DNA from: Geminocystis sp. NIES-3709 | GTDB lineage: Bacteria > Cyanobacteriota > Cyanobacteriia > Cyanobacteriales > Cyanobacteriaceae | Reading direction: 5' to 3' | DNA length: 64,000 nt | Assembly (NCBI RefSeq): GCF_001548115.1 | Contig: NZ_AP014821.1 | Span: 930,001 to 994,000 of the forward strand | In this document: positions 37,476 to 46,696 of the stretch, piece by piece | Layout of the letters: the number at the start of each line of letters is the position of its first letter | Position numbering within the stretch: the first letter of the stretch is position 1 | Position numbers and translations under genes: made by a program | The notes under the pieces: model-generated | Told to the model about the DNA's origin: nothing | The model's database searches: none | What the model saw: the letters and a program-made list of their open reading frames with translations, nothing else

Positions 37476-39086
37476 CTAGAATTGAAAAACGGTACGAAGT
37501 ACGCCAACCACAGCAGTGTCATTGGAATCATCTTGGTTAGGATTAAACACAGCGTAAATACCGGGAGTAATAGAGATATTGTCGGTGACAGGATATTTAT
37601 AGTTACCTTCCACAATCCATGATGTATTGCCACCAAGGGTAACATTACCTCCTCTGGTTTCTACTGCATCAACATAAGGTAACATTCCACCACCGATGTT
37701 TAACACAGCACCTTCTTTCATTAAGTCAAGAACAGAGAAATTAAGGGCAAAAGTCCATAAATCGGCACTAGCTCCACCGTTGCTAGGATCGTTTAAGTCA
37801 CTGTAACCACCCCAACCAGAAACATTGAATTGTTCTGCAATGCGCCAGTTACCTTGAATACCTACATTATGACTTTCTACTCTTACATTTCTAAGATCAT
37901 TACCTAATGCACCAAGGGGAGTTAAACCACCACCGATGTTGTTAGCATTGTCATAAGCAAACATATAACCTATACCAAAGCCAAGATTTTTATTGGGGTT
38001 AATCCCAAATTGAACTCCTGCACTATAAACCCCATTAAATAAACCGTTTCCATCTGTAGGATCAGCCGCACTACTATTACTACCTGCTAAATAGGATGCG
38101 GTTATATCAAAAGTATCATTGAATTTATATTTAGCACCGATACCTGCGTCTCCAGTGTTACGATACATAACAGGGTTGAAGCGTAAAGCACGAGACAAAG
38201 AACCAGTGCCAGAACTCTCAGTATAAGGAGAGAAGGTTTGATAAATATCTTCTGAGGGCATCACAGTACCAACCCAGAATTTAAACTTATCTCCAAGGGG
38301 TGCGGTGTAGTAAACTCTGTCGATGACAACATCATTACCAGTATCCCCAGTAAATTGTTCAAAATTAAGTCTAGCTTGAGTACTAGAAGGATTATTTCCT
38401 GTCTGGGTTCTGATACGGGGAACATTTCCTGCCGCCAAACGGACTCTTAATCTGTCTTTGCCACTGAAAGAACTATCTAAAGTTAAACGAACACGATCGC
38501 TTAGGGTTACTTGATCATCACCTTGACTATTAGGGCCAAAACCTGTTAGAGCAAAGATAGCTTCCCCTTTTAATTTAGTGGTAGTAGAGAACTGATGATC
38601 TTCTAAGAAGGCAACTCTACCTTCTAGGTTATCTACTCTTGCACCCAATGCCGCTAATTCTGTTTCAAATTCAGCCATCAAGCGTTTTAGCTTTTCGATG
38701 TCTTCTTTCATTACTGCCTCACTAGCGGCAATTAAGCGTTCCATTTGCTGCATACAAGCATTTAAACCGGCGGCAAATTCGTAACGACTTAAGGCACGAT
38801 TACCTCTGAAAGTACGATCAGGATAACCAACTATACAACCGTAACGTTCAACTAAACTTCTTAATGCTTCAAAAGCCCAATCGGTAGGGGAAACATCTCT
38901 TAATTGAGAAACGGAAGTAACTTGTCCCATAGGTTGGGTTTGGTTATATTCAGAAACTTGTTGTAGAGTGTTATCAGGGTTAATCTCATTTGCGTTAGCA
39001 CTGTTAACCACTACGCCATTTGTTGCCATTGCTAATGCGATGACTGTGGGAGTTGCGATCGAGTATTTTTTAAAAGACTTAAACAT
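37476..39086 (-). CDS. SLH-domain outer-membrane porin (iron-uptake porin type)
   Basis: A cyanobacterial OprB/Som-type porin. From the start at 39086 (MFKSFKKYSIATPTVIALAM) it has a signal peptide cleaved after NSANA, an SLH domain (VSQLRDVSPTDWAFEALRSL to RALSRYEFAAGLNACMQQ) for peptidoglycan binding, a coiled coil (~130-170) and a C-terminal beta-barrel ending VGVLRTVFQF with the terminal Phe expected of Bam substrates. Proteins of this family are often annotated as iron-uptake porins. An upstream in-frame ATG at 39176 would add 30 residues before the signal and is unlikely. Two hairpins follow the gene, which fits a strongly expressed protein. Confidence 0.9.
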   Translation of the reverse strand: MFKSFKKYSIATPTVIALAMATNGVVVNSANANEINPDNTLQQVSEYNQTQPMGQVTSVSQLRDVSPTDWAFEALRSLVERYGCIVGYPDRTFRGNRALSRYEFAAGLNACMQQMERLIAASEAVMKEDIEKLKRLMAEFETELAALGARVDNLEGRVAFLEDHQFSTTTKLKGEAIFALTGFGPNSQGDDQVTLSDRVRLTLDSSFSGKDRLRVRLAAGNVPRIRTQTGNNPSSTQARLNFEQFTGDTGNDVVIDRVYYTAPLGDKFKFWVGTVMPSEDIYQTFSPYTESSGTGSLSRALRFNPVMYRNTGDAGIGAKYKFNDTFDITASYLAGSNSSAADPTDGNGLFNGVYSAGVQFGINPNKNLGFGIGYMFAYDNANNIGGGLTPLGALGNDLRNVRVESHNVGIQGNWRIAEQFNVSGWGGYSDLNDPSNGGASADLWTFALNFSVLDLMKEGAVLNIGGGMLPYVDAVETRGGNVTLGGNTSWIVEGNYKYPVTDNISITPGIYAVFNPNQDDSNDTAVVGVLRTVFQF

Positions 39087-39357
39087 ATTTTTTTTAAGTT
39101 TCTCACACCTTAAATATTGGTCATAAATAATTATTAACATATAAAACTCATTTTGACCAGTTAAAATGTATTCCAAAAAACAATTATTGAATTAGTTTTA
39201 TGTATTTTCTGTATCTAAAAGCCTTAATGCCTTCTGATTTTTTAATAACCAATTAAATAGAAACATTTTTAAAAGGACAATTGATGGAAGATAAAGAAAA
39301 TTCAGAAAAGTAGTTGTCATTTAAGAACGATACACGTTAACATGGAATAATGCACAA

Positions 39358-39744
39358 GGGGCTGTAACGGTTTCGACAGGCTGGTGAAAGCTGACCCGTG
39401 ATGCAGGTCGAGAGTGAGTCTTCTCTCGGAAATACCGGACTCGAAAAAATAGTAACTGCGAACAACATCGTTCCTTTTGCTCGTAAAGCTGCACCTGTTG
39501 CTGCCTAAGACCTAATAAATTGGTTCGAGCGCTTATATTGTGACTCCGTTAAGCATTATAGGCAACCCTCAACGGATGCTCTCTGAGAAGGCTTCTAGTC
39601 TAACCCAGAGTTAAGAAAATACTAGAAAATCCTATTGTCAGGGATAAGTGACAATTCCCGTCTGAGGATCAGAAGGACTAAACCTGTGAACGAACGATAG
39701 GTAAATAACCGGTTTGGACAGCAGTTCGACTCTGCTCAGCTCCA
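39358..39744 (+). ncRNA. ssrA: Transfer-messenger RNA
   Basis: tmRNA rescues stalled ribosomes by adding a degradation tag. The acceptor stem pairs GGGGCTG at the 5' end with CAGCTCC at the 3' end, followed by discriminator A; CCA is not encoded. The T-arm GTTCGAC is present near the 3' end. The tag frame reads gcgaacaacatcgttcc..., giving ANNIVPFARKAAPVAA and a stop, matching the cyanobacterial tag. Size is 387 nt in one piece, not permuted. A promoter should lie in the 270 bp between it and the porin start. Confidence 0.97.
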
Positions 39745-39794
39745 TTTTATGATTGATGATCAATAACAGATAATTAGGGATTTTTAACTTCTCT

Positions 39795-40070
39795 CTAATT
39801 CTCTTTGTTGGTTGCTTGTACTTTAACCAATTCGACTTCTTTTTCGTCTCCTGGTTCAAAACGAATGGCTGTACCGGCGACAATGTTTAATCTCATACCA
39901 ATAGTTTTTTCTCTCTCAAAATGTAAGGCAGAATTAACTTTATCAAAGGGAAAATGTGAACCAATTTGAATAGGTCGATCACCTGTATTCGCTACTGTAA
40001 CTTTGAAAGTTTCTCTACCTTGATTTAACTCAATTGCTCCTTGTGGAGTAAAAATTTCTCCTGGTATCAT
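39795..40070 (-). CDS. ureB: Urease beta subunit
   Basis: A small structural subunit of urease (91 residues, ~100 in relatives). It starts [20 protein letters not shown], with [22 protein letters not shown] and [25 protein letters not shown], all classic UreB sequence. The true start is the ATG at 40070; the longer upstream frame encodes an unrelated AT-rich extension. It is oriented opposite to ureA, with a 121-bp divergent spacer, instead of the usual ureA-ureB-ureC order. No ureC is in the window. Confidence 0.95.
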   Translation of the reverse strand: MIPGEIFTPQGAIELNQGRETFKVTVANTGDRPIQIGSHFPFDKVNSALHFEREKTIGMRLNIVAGTAIRFEPGDEKEVELVKVQATNKEN

Positions 40071-40191
40071 AATAAATAAAAAGAAAGTTAATAATTCTGA
40101 TTTTATAATAAAATAACTTTTAGACATCACGAAAATAATAAATTTCTGATTTAGTCTGTCTATTGGGCAAAAAATAGAAAATATTAATCTC

Positions 40192-40494
40192 ATGCAATTA
40201 TCTCCTCAAGAAAAAGATAAACTATTGATTTTTACTGCTGGTTTATTAGCAGAAAGACGTAAGGCAAAAGGACTAAAACTGAATTATCCTGAAGCGATCG
40301 CATATATCTCTGCTGCGATTTTAGAGGGTGCAAGAGAAGGACGCACAGTGGCGGAATTGATGAGTTATGGTACAACTCTATTAACAAAAAATGATGTGAT
40401 GATAGGGGTAGCAGAAATGATTGAAGATGTACAGGTAGAGGCAACATTTCCTGATGGAACAAAATTAGTTACAGTTCATCATCCTATAAGTTAA
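40192..40494 (+). CDS. ureA: Urease gamma subunit
   Basis: A 100-residue urease gamma subunit: [53 protein letters not shown] and [20 protein letters not shown] are diagnostic. It ends 2 bp before ureE on the same strand, implying translational coupling, and diverges from ureB. The catalytic subunit UreC must be encoded elsewhere. Confidence 0.96.
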   Translation: MQLSPQEKDKLLIFTAGLLAERRKAKGLKLNYPEAIAYISAAILEGAREGRTVAELMSYGTTLLTKNDVMIGVAEMIEDVQVEATFPDGTKLVTVHHPIS

Positions 40495-40496
40495 TT

Positions 40497-40943
40497 ATGA
40501 TTATTCTTACTCAAAAAATCCATTTAGAATCTAATCATCAACCCAATTTAACTATTTTTTTAACGGCAGAAGAAAGGACAAAAATTAGACAAACGATCGA
40601 AATAAAAGAACAAAATTCTGATAATATTACTTTGCTGAAACTTAATTTATCAAGAGGAGAGTTTTTAAACACAGAAGATATATTGAGTAACGATGAAGGT
40701 AGTTTTTTCGTTAAAATAAAAGCAAAATTAGAACCTGTGATTACGGTAAAAAGTGATTCAAAATTAAATCTATTAAAAGCGGCTTATCACTTGGGAAATC
40801 GTCATGTTAGTTTAGAAATTGGAGAACATTATTTAAGGTTTTCGCCAGATCATGTTCTTGAAAGTATGTTAATGAAATTAGGCTTAAATATTTACGAGGA
40901 ATCAGCACCTTTTTTCCCAGAATTTGGTGCTTATAAACATTAG
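40497..40943 (+). CDS. ureE: Urease accessory protein UreE
   Basis: UreE is the nickel metallochaperone for urease activation. The 148-residue protein shows the N-terminal peptide-binding domain and the C-terminal metal-binding domain with LLKAAYHLGNRHVSLEIGE and LRFSPDHVLESMLMKLGLN. The conserved metal-site His is in the DHVLESML segment. Unlike Klebsiella UreE it lacks a long poly-His tail, ending AYKH. It is coupled to ureA. Confidence 0.93.
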   Translation: MIILTQKIHLESNHQPNLTIFLTAEERTKIRQTIEIKEQNSDNITLLKLNLSRGEFLNTEDILSNDEGSFFVKIKAKLEPVITVKSDSKLNLLKAAYHLGNRHVSLEIGEHYLRFSPDHVLESMLMKLGLNIYEESAPFFPEFGAYKH

Positions 40944-41013
40944 TTTAGTATTAATGGTTTTAAAAATACAATTATCATAAAGTCCGCAGTTTTAATTTAA
41001 TCTGAAGCCTTTT

Positions 41014-41625
41014 TTATTGTCTTAAATATTGATGAACACAAGCAAGATACCACATATAATCATCAATTTTATAGGAGATTGCTTTGTTAATGTAAAACCA
41101 AGACTTTTCTTGATCTCTTTCCGCTTCATAATATAAACCGATGTAGAGATTTAGATAAAACATTTCTCTTAGATTATTGATATTTGCATTATTGAGGATA
41201 GTTTGTACTGTTGATCTACCAGAAAAAAATCGATATATTGGAGTCATGAACGATCGAGGATCATACTTTATCGGTAATAAACAATCTCTTGCAGAGATAA
41301 CATTCTCTAATTGAGCAATACAAAGATAATGCCAAAGGGTTTCCTCTACATCCAAAGAATTGACACTTAAATCTACTTCAAACTGTCTTGCACCCTTAGC
41401 ATATTTTTTTAAATAATAATAAGTAATACCTCTCTGCCATAGATAAGGGGTAAGTTGGGGGTTTAACTCTTCTGCCTTATTAAAATCTAAAAGAGATTCT
41501 TTTAATCGGACTAATTTAAAATAGATCATTCCTCGATAAATATACATTCGAGGATCGAAAGGATAAACTTTTAATTGTTGATCACATTTTATTAAATCTG
41601 TTTCTAAAACATTTGTATCAATCAT
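41014..41625 (-). CDS. TPR-repeat protein
   Basis: A helical protein of about 203 residues built of tetratricopeptide-like repeats: FDPRMYIYRGMIYFKLVRLK, then NPQLTPYLWQRGITYYYLKKYAKGARQFEVDL, and a C-terminal LYIGLYYEAERDQEKSWFYI unit. The start is taken at the ATG at 41625 (MIDTNVLETDLIKCD); a longer frame begins at 41655. No signal peptide. It may be a protein-interaction scaffold; no partner is indicated by its neighbours. Confidence 0.7.
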   Translation of the reverse strand: MIDTNVLETDLIKCDQQLKVYPFDPRMYIYRGMIYFKLVRLKESLLDFNKAEELNPQLTPYLWQRGITYYYLKKYAKGARQFEVDLSVNSLDVEETLWHYLCIAQLENVISARDCLLPIKYDPRSFMTPIYRFFSGRSTVQTILNNANINNLREMFYLNLYIGLYYEAERDQEKSWFYINKAISYKIDDYMWYLACVHQYLRQ

Positions 41626-41943
41626 GAAGTTTAAAATAGAAAAAAGAATGATCAATTATCTTTTCGACTTTAGAATTTAGATCTATCATTTCTAAATACT
41701 AGGGGAAATTTAGATATATTGACTATTCATGTTATATTAGGCTATTGTTTTAACTGGGAAAAAAGGATTACTTATAACCAAATCAGATATAAACAAACAA
41801 AGTCAATCATCAAAAAATTATCTGAAATCTTTTGTGAAATTAAGTATTATTTGATGGATAATAAAAACAAAAATGCTGGTATGATTTACAAAAATCAGTA
41901 TATCATTAAAGCAAATTTATAGTTACTACTTATTTTGGTGTGC

Positions 41944-41950
41944 AAGGAGA
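41944..41950 (+). promoter_or_regulatory. Ribosome-binding site deciding the murC start
   Basis: The strong Shine-Dalgarno sequence aaggaga lies 9 bp before the ATG at 41959, favouring that start over the longer frame beginning near 41935. Confidence 0.7.
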
Positions 41951-41958
41951 AAATAAAA

Positions 41959-43410
41959 ATGAAAAAAATAGATTTGAACGGAAAGCCGTTTCATTTTATC
42001 GGCATAGGGGGTATTGGAATGTCTGCTTTGGCTTATATTTTAGCTAAAAGAAACCTTCCTGTCTCTGGTTCAGATATTCGTGCTAGTCATATAACTCAGC
42101 GATTGGAAGGAATCGGAGCAAAAATTTTTACGTCTCAAACCGCTGAAAATCTGGAAGAATTAGCAAAAAAAAATTATTCAAACTCAAATCTTTTTGATCA
42201 CACCTCAAATAGTAACTATGATCCTCAGATTATTTGTTCTACGGCAATTAATAATCATAACTCTGAATATCAGGGTGCGATCGAAAAAGGGTATCCTCTC
42301 TATCATCGTTCCGATTTATTAGCCGCTTTAATAAAAGATTATCAGAGTATTGCTGTAGCAGGAACTCACGGAAAAACTACTACCAGCAGTTTAATTGCTT
42401 ATATGCTGTTAGAATGTGGATTAGATCCCACAGTTATTATTGGTGGAGAAGTTAAGGCATGGGAAGGGAATGCTCGTTTAGGTAAAAGTCCTTATTTAGT
42501 AGCGGAAGCTGACGAATCTGATGGTTCTTTAGTCAAACATCATCCTCAGTTTGGTATTATTACTAATATAGAGTTAGATCATCCTGATCATTATCAATCT
42601 TTAGATCAATTAATCAATATTTTTCAGGAGTTTTCCAGTCAATCAGATACGATCATAGCTTCTATTGATTGTCCTGTGGTAAAAGAACATATAAAAGCAG
42701 ATATTACTTATAGTTTAAATCCTCATTCGGGAGCTAATTATATCGCTCAAAATGTGATTCATACTCCTTTGGGTAGTGAGGCAGAAATTTGGGAAAATGG
42801 TCATTTTTTAGGTAATATTTCCCTGCTATTATCAGGAGATCATAATATTAGTAATGCTTTAGCTTCGATCGCCCTAGGACGTAAATTAGGTTTAGATTTC
42901 AATATTATTACGGAAGCCCTAAGCACTTTTGAAGGAGCAAAAAGAAGATTTGAATATAAAGGTACTTATGAAGGAGCTACATTAATTGATGACTATGCTC
43001 ATCACCCTAGTGAAATTCGTTGTACTTTACAAGCAGGTCGATCGAGATTACCTCAATATAAAGCAAAAAGATTAGTTGCCATATTTCAACCCCATCGTTA
43101 TAGTCGTACATCTACATTTTTAGAGGAATTTGCACAATGTTTTGATCAAGCAGATGTGGTAATTATTACAGATATTTATAGTGCAGGGGAAACTAACACT
43201 AACGGTATTACGGGAGAAAGTTTAGTTAAAAAAATCAAAGAATACCACGATCGAGTTTATTATCATCCTGAATTATCAACTATGACAGAATTTTTAACGG
43301 ATTTTTTACAACCCCAAGACTTAACTTTATTTTTGGGTGCAGGAAATTTGAACCAAATCATACCTCAACTCGTCAAACTAAATCATAAAAACCTCGCTCA
43401 AGCAGCCTAA
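41959..43410 (+). CDS. murC: UDP-N-acetylmuramate-L-alanine ligase
   Basis: MurC adds L-alanine to UDP-MurNAc in peptidoglycan precursor synthesis in the cytoplasm. The N-terminal dinucleotide-like motif FIGIGGIGMSALA, the ATP loop VAGTHGKTTTSSLIA, VAEADESDGSL and the C-terminal DDYAHHPSEI are all present. Length is about 483 residues, normal. A strong ribosome-binding site supports the start. murB follows 70 bp downstream on the same strand after a short AT-rich repeat, so the pair is probably co-expressed. Confidence 0.96.
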   Translation: MKKIDLNGKPFHFIGIGGIGMSALAYILAKRNLPVSGSDIRASHITQRLEGIGAKIFTSQTAENLEELAKKNYSNSNLFDHTSNSNYDPQIICSTAINNHNSEYQGAIEKGYPLYHRSDLLAALIKDYQSIAVAGTHGKTTTSSLIAYMLLECGLDPTVIIGGEVKAWEGNARLGKSPYLVAEADESDGSLVKHHPQFGIITNIELDHPDHYQSLDQLINIFQEFSSQSDTIIASIDCPVVKEHIKADITYSLNPHSGANYIAQNVIHTPLGSEAEIWENGHFLGNISLLLSGDHNISNALASIALGRKLGLDFNIITEALSTFEGAKRRFEYKGTYEGATLIDDYAHHPSEIRCTLQAGRSRLPQYKAKRLVAIFQPHRYSRTSTFLEEFAQCFDQADVVIITDIYSAGETNTNGITGESLVKKIKEYHDRVYYHPELSTMTEFLTDFLQPQDLTLFLGAGNLNQIIPQLVKLNHKNLAQAA

Positions 43411-43480
43411 ATCAATTAACAATGAACGATTAATAATTAACAATTATTTACTATTCACCTGTTAACTGTTCAGTATTTTT

Positions 43481-44407
43481 ATGACAATTAAATCAGATTC
43501 AGTAAAAACACCAATATCTTTACCCGGTACTAAATGTTTTATTCATCATTCCGTGTCACTGTCTAACTACACTTCTTATCGAGTTGGTGGTACAGCAAAA
43601 TGGTATGTTGAACCACAATCTTGGGATGATATTCAAGCTGTTTTTGAATGGATAGAAAAACAACAAATTCCTTTTACTTGTTTAGGTGCTGGTTCAAATT
43701 TACTGGTTAGTGATCATGGTATTAAAGGCTTAGTATTAAATACTCGTCATCTCAAAGAGTGTCATATTGACGAGAATAATCATACGGTGACAGTCGGTGC
43801 CGGTTATCCATTACCCACCTTGGCATGGAAAGCTGCGAAAAAAGGTTGGCAAGGATTGGATTGGGCTGTTGGTATTCCTGGTACTATTGGTGGGGCTGTA
43901 GTTATGAATGCCGGAGCCCATCAAAATTCTATGGCAGATATTTTAATTAATGCCGTCGTTGCCTATGGGGATGGTAGTATTGAAACTTTATCGAGAAAAG
44001 ATTTACAATATAACTATCGATCGTCACGATTACAAAAAGAACAAGCCTTAGTATTAAAAGCAACTTTAGCTTTAACTCCGGGTATGGAAAGGGAAAAGAT
44101 GCTAGAAATTACAACAAATAACTTTAGGATGCGCAAAAGTACTCAACCTTATGATAAGCCTAGTTGCGGTAGTGTATTTAGGAATCCTCAACCAAAAGCC
44201 GCAGGATGGTTAATTGAACAAATTGGTTTAAAAGGCTATCAAATTGGAGGTGCACAAGTTGCTCATCGCCATGCTAACTTTATCATTAACTCAGGAAATG
44301 CTACCGCTAATGATATTTTCACATTAATTCACCATGTACAGGAACAAGTAGAAAAAAAATGGTCAATTCTATTACATCCTGAAGTGAAATTATTAGGACA
44401 ATTTTAA
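43481..44407 (+). CDS. murB: UDP-N-acetylenolpyruvoylglucosamine reductase
   Basis: MurB is the FAD enzyme that reduces enolpyruvyl-UDP-GlcNAc to UDP-MurNAc. Motifs are TSYRVGGTAKWYVEP, FTCLGAGSNLLVSDHGIKG, GLDWAVGIPGTIGGAVVMNAGAH and the catalytic-Ser loop PSCGSVFRNPQPKAAGWLIE, characteristic of type IIa/short enzymes. The C-terminal Glu region LHPEVKLLGQF is intact. At 308 residues it is the expected size. It follows murC, the next enzyme in the pathway. Confidence 0.96.
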   Translation: MTIKSDSVKTPISLPGTKCFIHHSVSLSNYTSYRVGGTAKWYVEPQSWDDIQAVFEWIEKQQIPFTCLGAGSNLLVSDHGIKGLVLNTRHLKECHIDENNHTVTVGAGYPLPTLAWKAAKKGWQGLDWAVGIPGTIGGAVVMNAGAHQNSMADILINAVVAYGDGSIETLSRKDLQYNYRSSRLQKEQALVLKATLALTPGMEREKMLEITTNNFRMRKSTQPYDKPSCGSVFRNPQPKAAGWLIEQIGLKGYQIGGAQVAHRHANFIINSGNATANDIFTLIHHVQEQVEKKWSILLHPEVKLLGQF

Positions 44408-44440
44408 TGAAGCGATGCTGAAAAAGTATGAGTGATGAGG

Positions 44441-44592
44441 AAGTAGGTATTAAGTATTGGGCATTAGGTGTTAGATTGAAGAATTCACGAAAAATATATC
44501 TTAATGGATTTTTTTATTTTTAATTCTTGGATTAAATAATATGATGTTCTGAAAATTAAACCTAAAACCTACTACCCGATACCTGAAACCTG
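44441..44592. repeat. Imperfect inverted GGTATTGGGTATTAGG-type repeat
   Basis: aagtaggtattaagtattgg at 44441 and the complementary-strand form near 44561-44592 (cctactacccgatacctgaa) are related and inverted, about 85 bp apart. Such tandem-degenerate repeats are frequent between cyanobacterial genes. They lie between the convergent murB and DUF1400 genes and may act as a transcription boundary. Confidence 0.5.
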
Positions 44593-44595
44593 CCC

Positions 44596-46236
44596 TTATT
44601 TTTCTAATTGTCCGATCGCTGTTTTTACCTTATCCGAAGAAGCATTGGTAATAAAATCTAGTTTATATTCTTGATTTTCACTAAGATATTGTCCATAGGA
44701 AGATTGTAAATAGTTACGAAAATTGGGATTATTTTTGAGATGAACTTCAAAAAAAGCTACAGATACTCCTTTGACATAACTACTAATCAAATCCTGACTG
44801 GGTAACGCTAAATTAACAGTAGAATCAAGGGCTTGTTTAATTCCTCCATCCAGTTTGTTAAAATTGACATGGGCTTGTCCTTCTACTAACATCCAGTATT
44901 TATCAGGTGTATTTAACCAAGTAAAAGGCATTCCTTGTTCAAACACCGGTGGTGCGGCAGGATCATTACTTCCTGAAGCCAAGAGTACGGGAATCTGAAT
45001 TTTACTGATACCTGTTTGTCCAAAAATATAGCGATTAACTGGATTTGCCGCAATTATTGCAGTAACACGAGGATCTCGAAAACTATAATTTTCTCTAGGT
45101 AATTCTAAAGCTCTACATTGTAATAAAATACCTACATCTAAACCGCCGTAAAGACGTTCACAGGTTTTTTGTAAATAATCAAAGTCAATAGTAGCACCTG
45201 CGATCGCTAAAGCTGTATAACCACCAAAAGAATGTCCTGCCATTCCGACGTTTTTAAGATCTAGTTTGCCTTGAAACTCGGTAGGGTTGCGTCTTTCTAA
45301 TTCATCAATGACAAAACTAATATCTTTAGGACGATTGATAAATTCATCTTGATCGAATATATTTTTATGATAGCCTTCAAACATCTCTTTTAAGTAAATA
45401 GTGTCACTACCAATATGTTGAGGTGCCGCAATGACATAACCATAGGAAGCAAGATGATTAAGAGGTGTATCAAAATCTTCAGGGCGAGAGGATAAGCCAT
45501 GAGAAAAGACAATCACCGAAGTTTTATCTCCCGATACCCCTTGAGGAATATAAACATCGACATAAAATTTGCGGTTTCGACTAGCATCAGTTAACTGCCA
45601 AACTTCTTTTTTGACTTGATATTTTCCTGTTTTGCGAATATCTGATAATTTAGCATAATCCACAGGAGCATTATTTGAGGCTTCTTCTGCTGTCCAAGTA
45701 CGCATTTCTTTGACTAAATTTTCCGTAGCGGAGATGATTTTGTCTCCTTCTTCCACTGCCCCCTTAACTAATTCTCCTTGTATTTGAAGATTTGTGGGAT
45801 ATTTTTTGAGAATATTTAGTAATGTTAAACCATCGGGATCGAAAGCTGATTGTACGATCGCACCTCGTAAGGCAATACCCCCATTTTCTCCCCCTTCAAG
45901 GGTAATTCCTTTGCCTAAACGTATCAAAATATCTTCTCCCATATCACTCTTAAAAAAGCGAGAAACTAACACAGGATTAAGAGGAACTTTTTTTGTTAAA
46001 CCCTCTCGAAATTCATCTCTTTTATCAGGAGGAATTAAGCCTAAATATTGCCCTAAATCATCATTAACTGTGCCATCTTTAGCGAAGATTTCTAAAGATT
46101 TTACCTCTACAGAAAATTTTAGAGGTCCATAACTTAAAAAAAGTTTTTCCGCCGATTTAACAGGAAGTGAACTAAAAAAAATGCTTGTTATTCCTAATAA
46201 AAAGAAAGCTAGTTTTGATCGTTTTTTGATGAACAT
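44596..46236 (-). CDS. Exported alpha/beta hydrolase with DUF1400
   Basis: A 546-residue secreted enzyme. An N-terminal signal peptide (LAFFLLGITSIFFSSLPVKSA) is followed by a helical DUF1400 domain (~25-180) found in cyanobacteria and then an alpha/beta-hydrolase domain. The oxyanion segment is VIVFSHGLSSRPEDF and the nucleophile Ser lies in MAGHSFGGYTAL. The C-terminal HVNF region may supply the catalytic His. The arrangement resembles platelet-activating-factor acetylhydrolase-like or dienelactone hydrolase-like esterases. The substrate is unknown. Confidence 0.85.
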   Translation of the reverse strand: MFIKKRSKLAFFLLGITSIFFSSLPVKSAEKLFLSYGPLKFSVEVKSLEIFAKDGTVNDDLGQYLGLIPPDKRDEFREGLTKKVPLNPVLVSRFFKSDMGEDILIRLGKGITLEGGENGGIALRGAIVQSAFDPDGLTLLNILKKYPTNLQIQGELVKGAVEEGDKIISATENLVKEMRTWTAEEASNNAPVDYAKLSDIRKTGKYQVKKEVWQLTDASRNRKFYVDVYIPQGVSGDKTSVIVFSHGLSSRPEDFDTPLNHLASYGYVIAAPQHIGSDTIYLKEMFEGYHKNIFDQDEFINRPKDISFVIDELERRNPTEFQGKLDLKNVGMAGHSFGGYTALAIAGATIDFDYLQKTCERLYGGLDVGILLQCRALELPRENYSFRDPRVTAIIAANPVNRYIFGQTGISKIQIPVLLASGSNDPAAPPVFEQGMPFTWLNTPDKYWMLVEGQAHVNFNKLDGGIKQALDSTVNLALPSQDLISSYVKGVSVAFFEVHLKNNPNFRNYLQSSYGQYLSENQEYKLDFITNASSDKVKTAIGQLEK

Positions 46237-46376
46237 TTGTTAAGATAATTATTTAATAAATTTGTTGTTAAATTGAAAATCAACTATTTATAGTTTAATT
46301 AAAACTCTATTTTTTATTATCTTCTGATTAATAAGATTTAGAATTTTTTTATATTTTGGCATAATTTATCATTATT

Positions 46377-46631
46377 TTACACAGAAATAACTGATTGATT
46401 AATTTCATTGAGATTTATTCCATCAATAATGAGTATTTTTAAGCCCAATTTTAAACCCAAAGCAATCCAATCACTTAATGTTTTTTTCAATTCACTTCTA
46501 CAACCTTTAAAGGTTTCATTATTAGCACACACTGCCTGAAGATTAGGAATTTTACCCTAATAACGATGATCATCTTCTACCATTTCATAAACAGCTATTT
46601 TCATAGGTTTATTAATATAATTTATTAACAT
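46377..46631 (-). pseudogene. HicB-like antitoxin with premature stop
   Basis: The frame from 46631 reads MLINYINKPMKIAVYEMVED, then DHRY, then TAG at 46557-46559, then GKIPNLQAVCANNETFKGCR, SELKKTLSDWIALGLKLG and a natural stop at 46377. This is the HicB pattern (a short strand, GxIPxLxGV.A...T...C...L...L..WI...L). The single nonsense codon sits where the family usually has an aromatic or glycine-rich turn. No HicA partner is visible nearby. The remaining parts of 46237-46696 (460 bp) show nothing else. Confidence 0.65.
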
Positions 46632-46696
46632 TATATTCTCCTTTTATACATTATTTTTTTTATTATAATAAAAGTTATTTAAACTATAATAAAAAT

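Noticed and set aside
39638-39883. An 81-codon minus-strand frame
   Set aside because: It overlaps the 3' part of the tmRNA gene and the ureB end; no protein features.
41719-41922. A 67-codon plus-strand frame before murC
   Set aside because: AT-rich lysine/isoleucine-rich composition, no ribosome-binding site, no recognisable family; probably chance.
35180-43470. acaattaacaatta-type low-complexity stretches before the CheW, YqeG and murB genes
   Set aside because: Common AT-rich cyanobacterial spacer repeats; spacing is irregular, so not a CRISPR array or iteron set.
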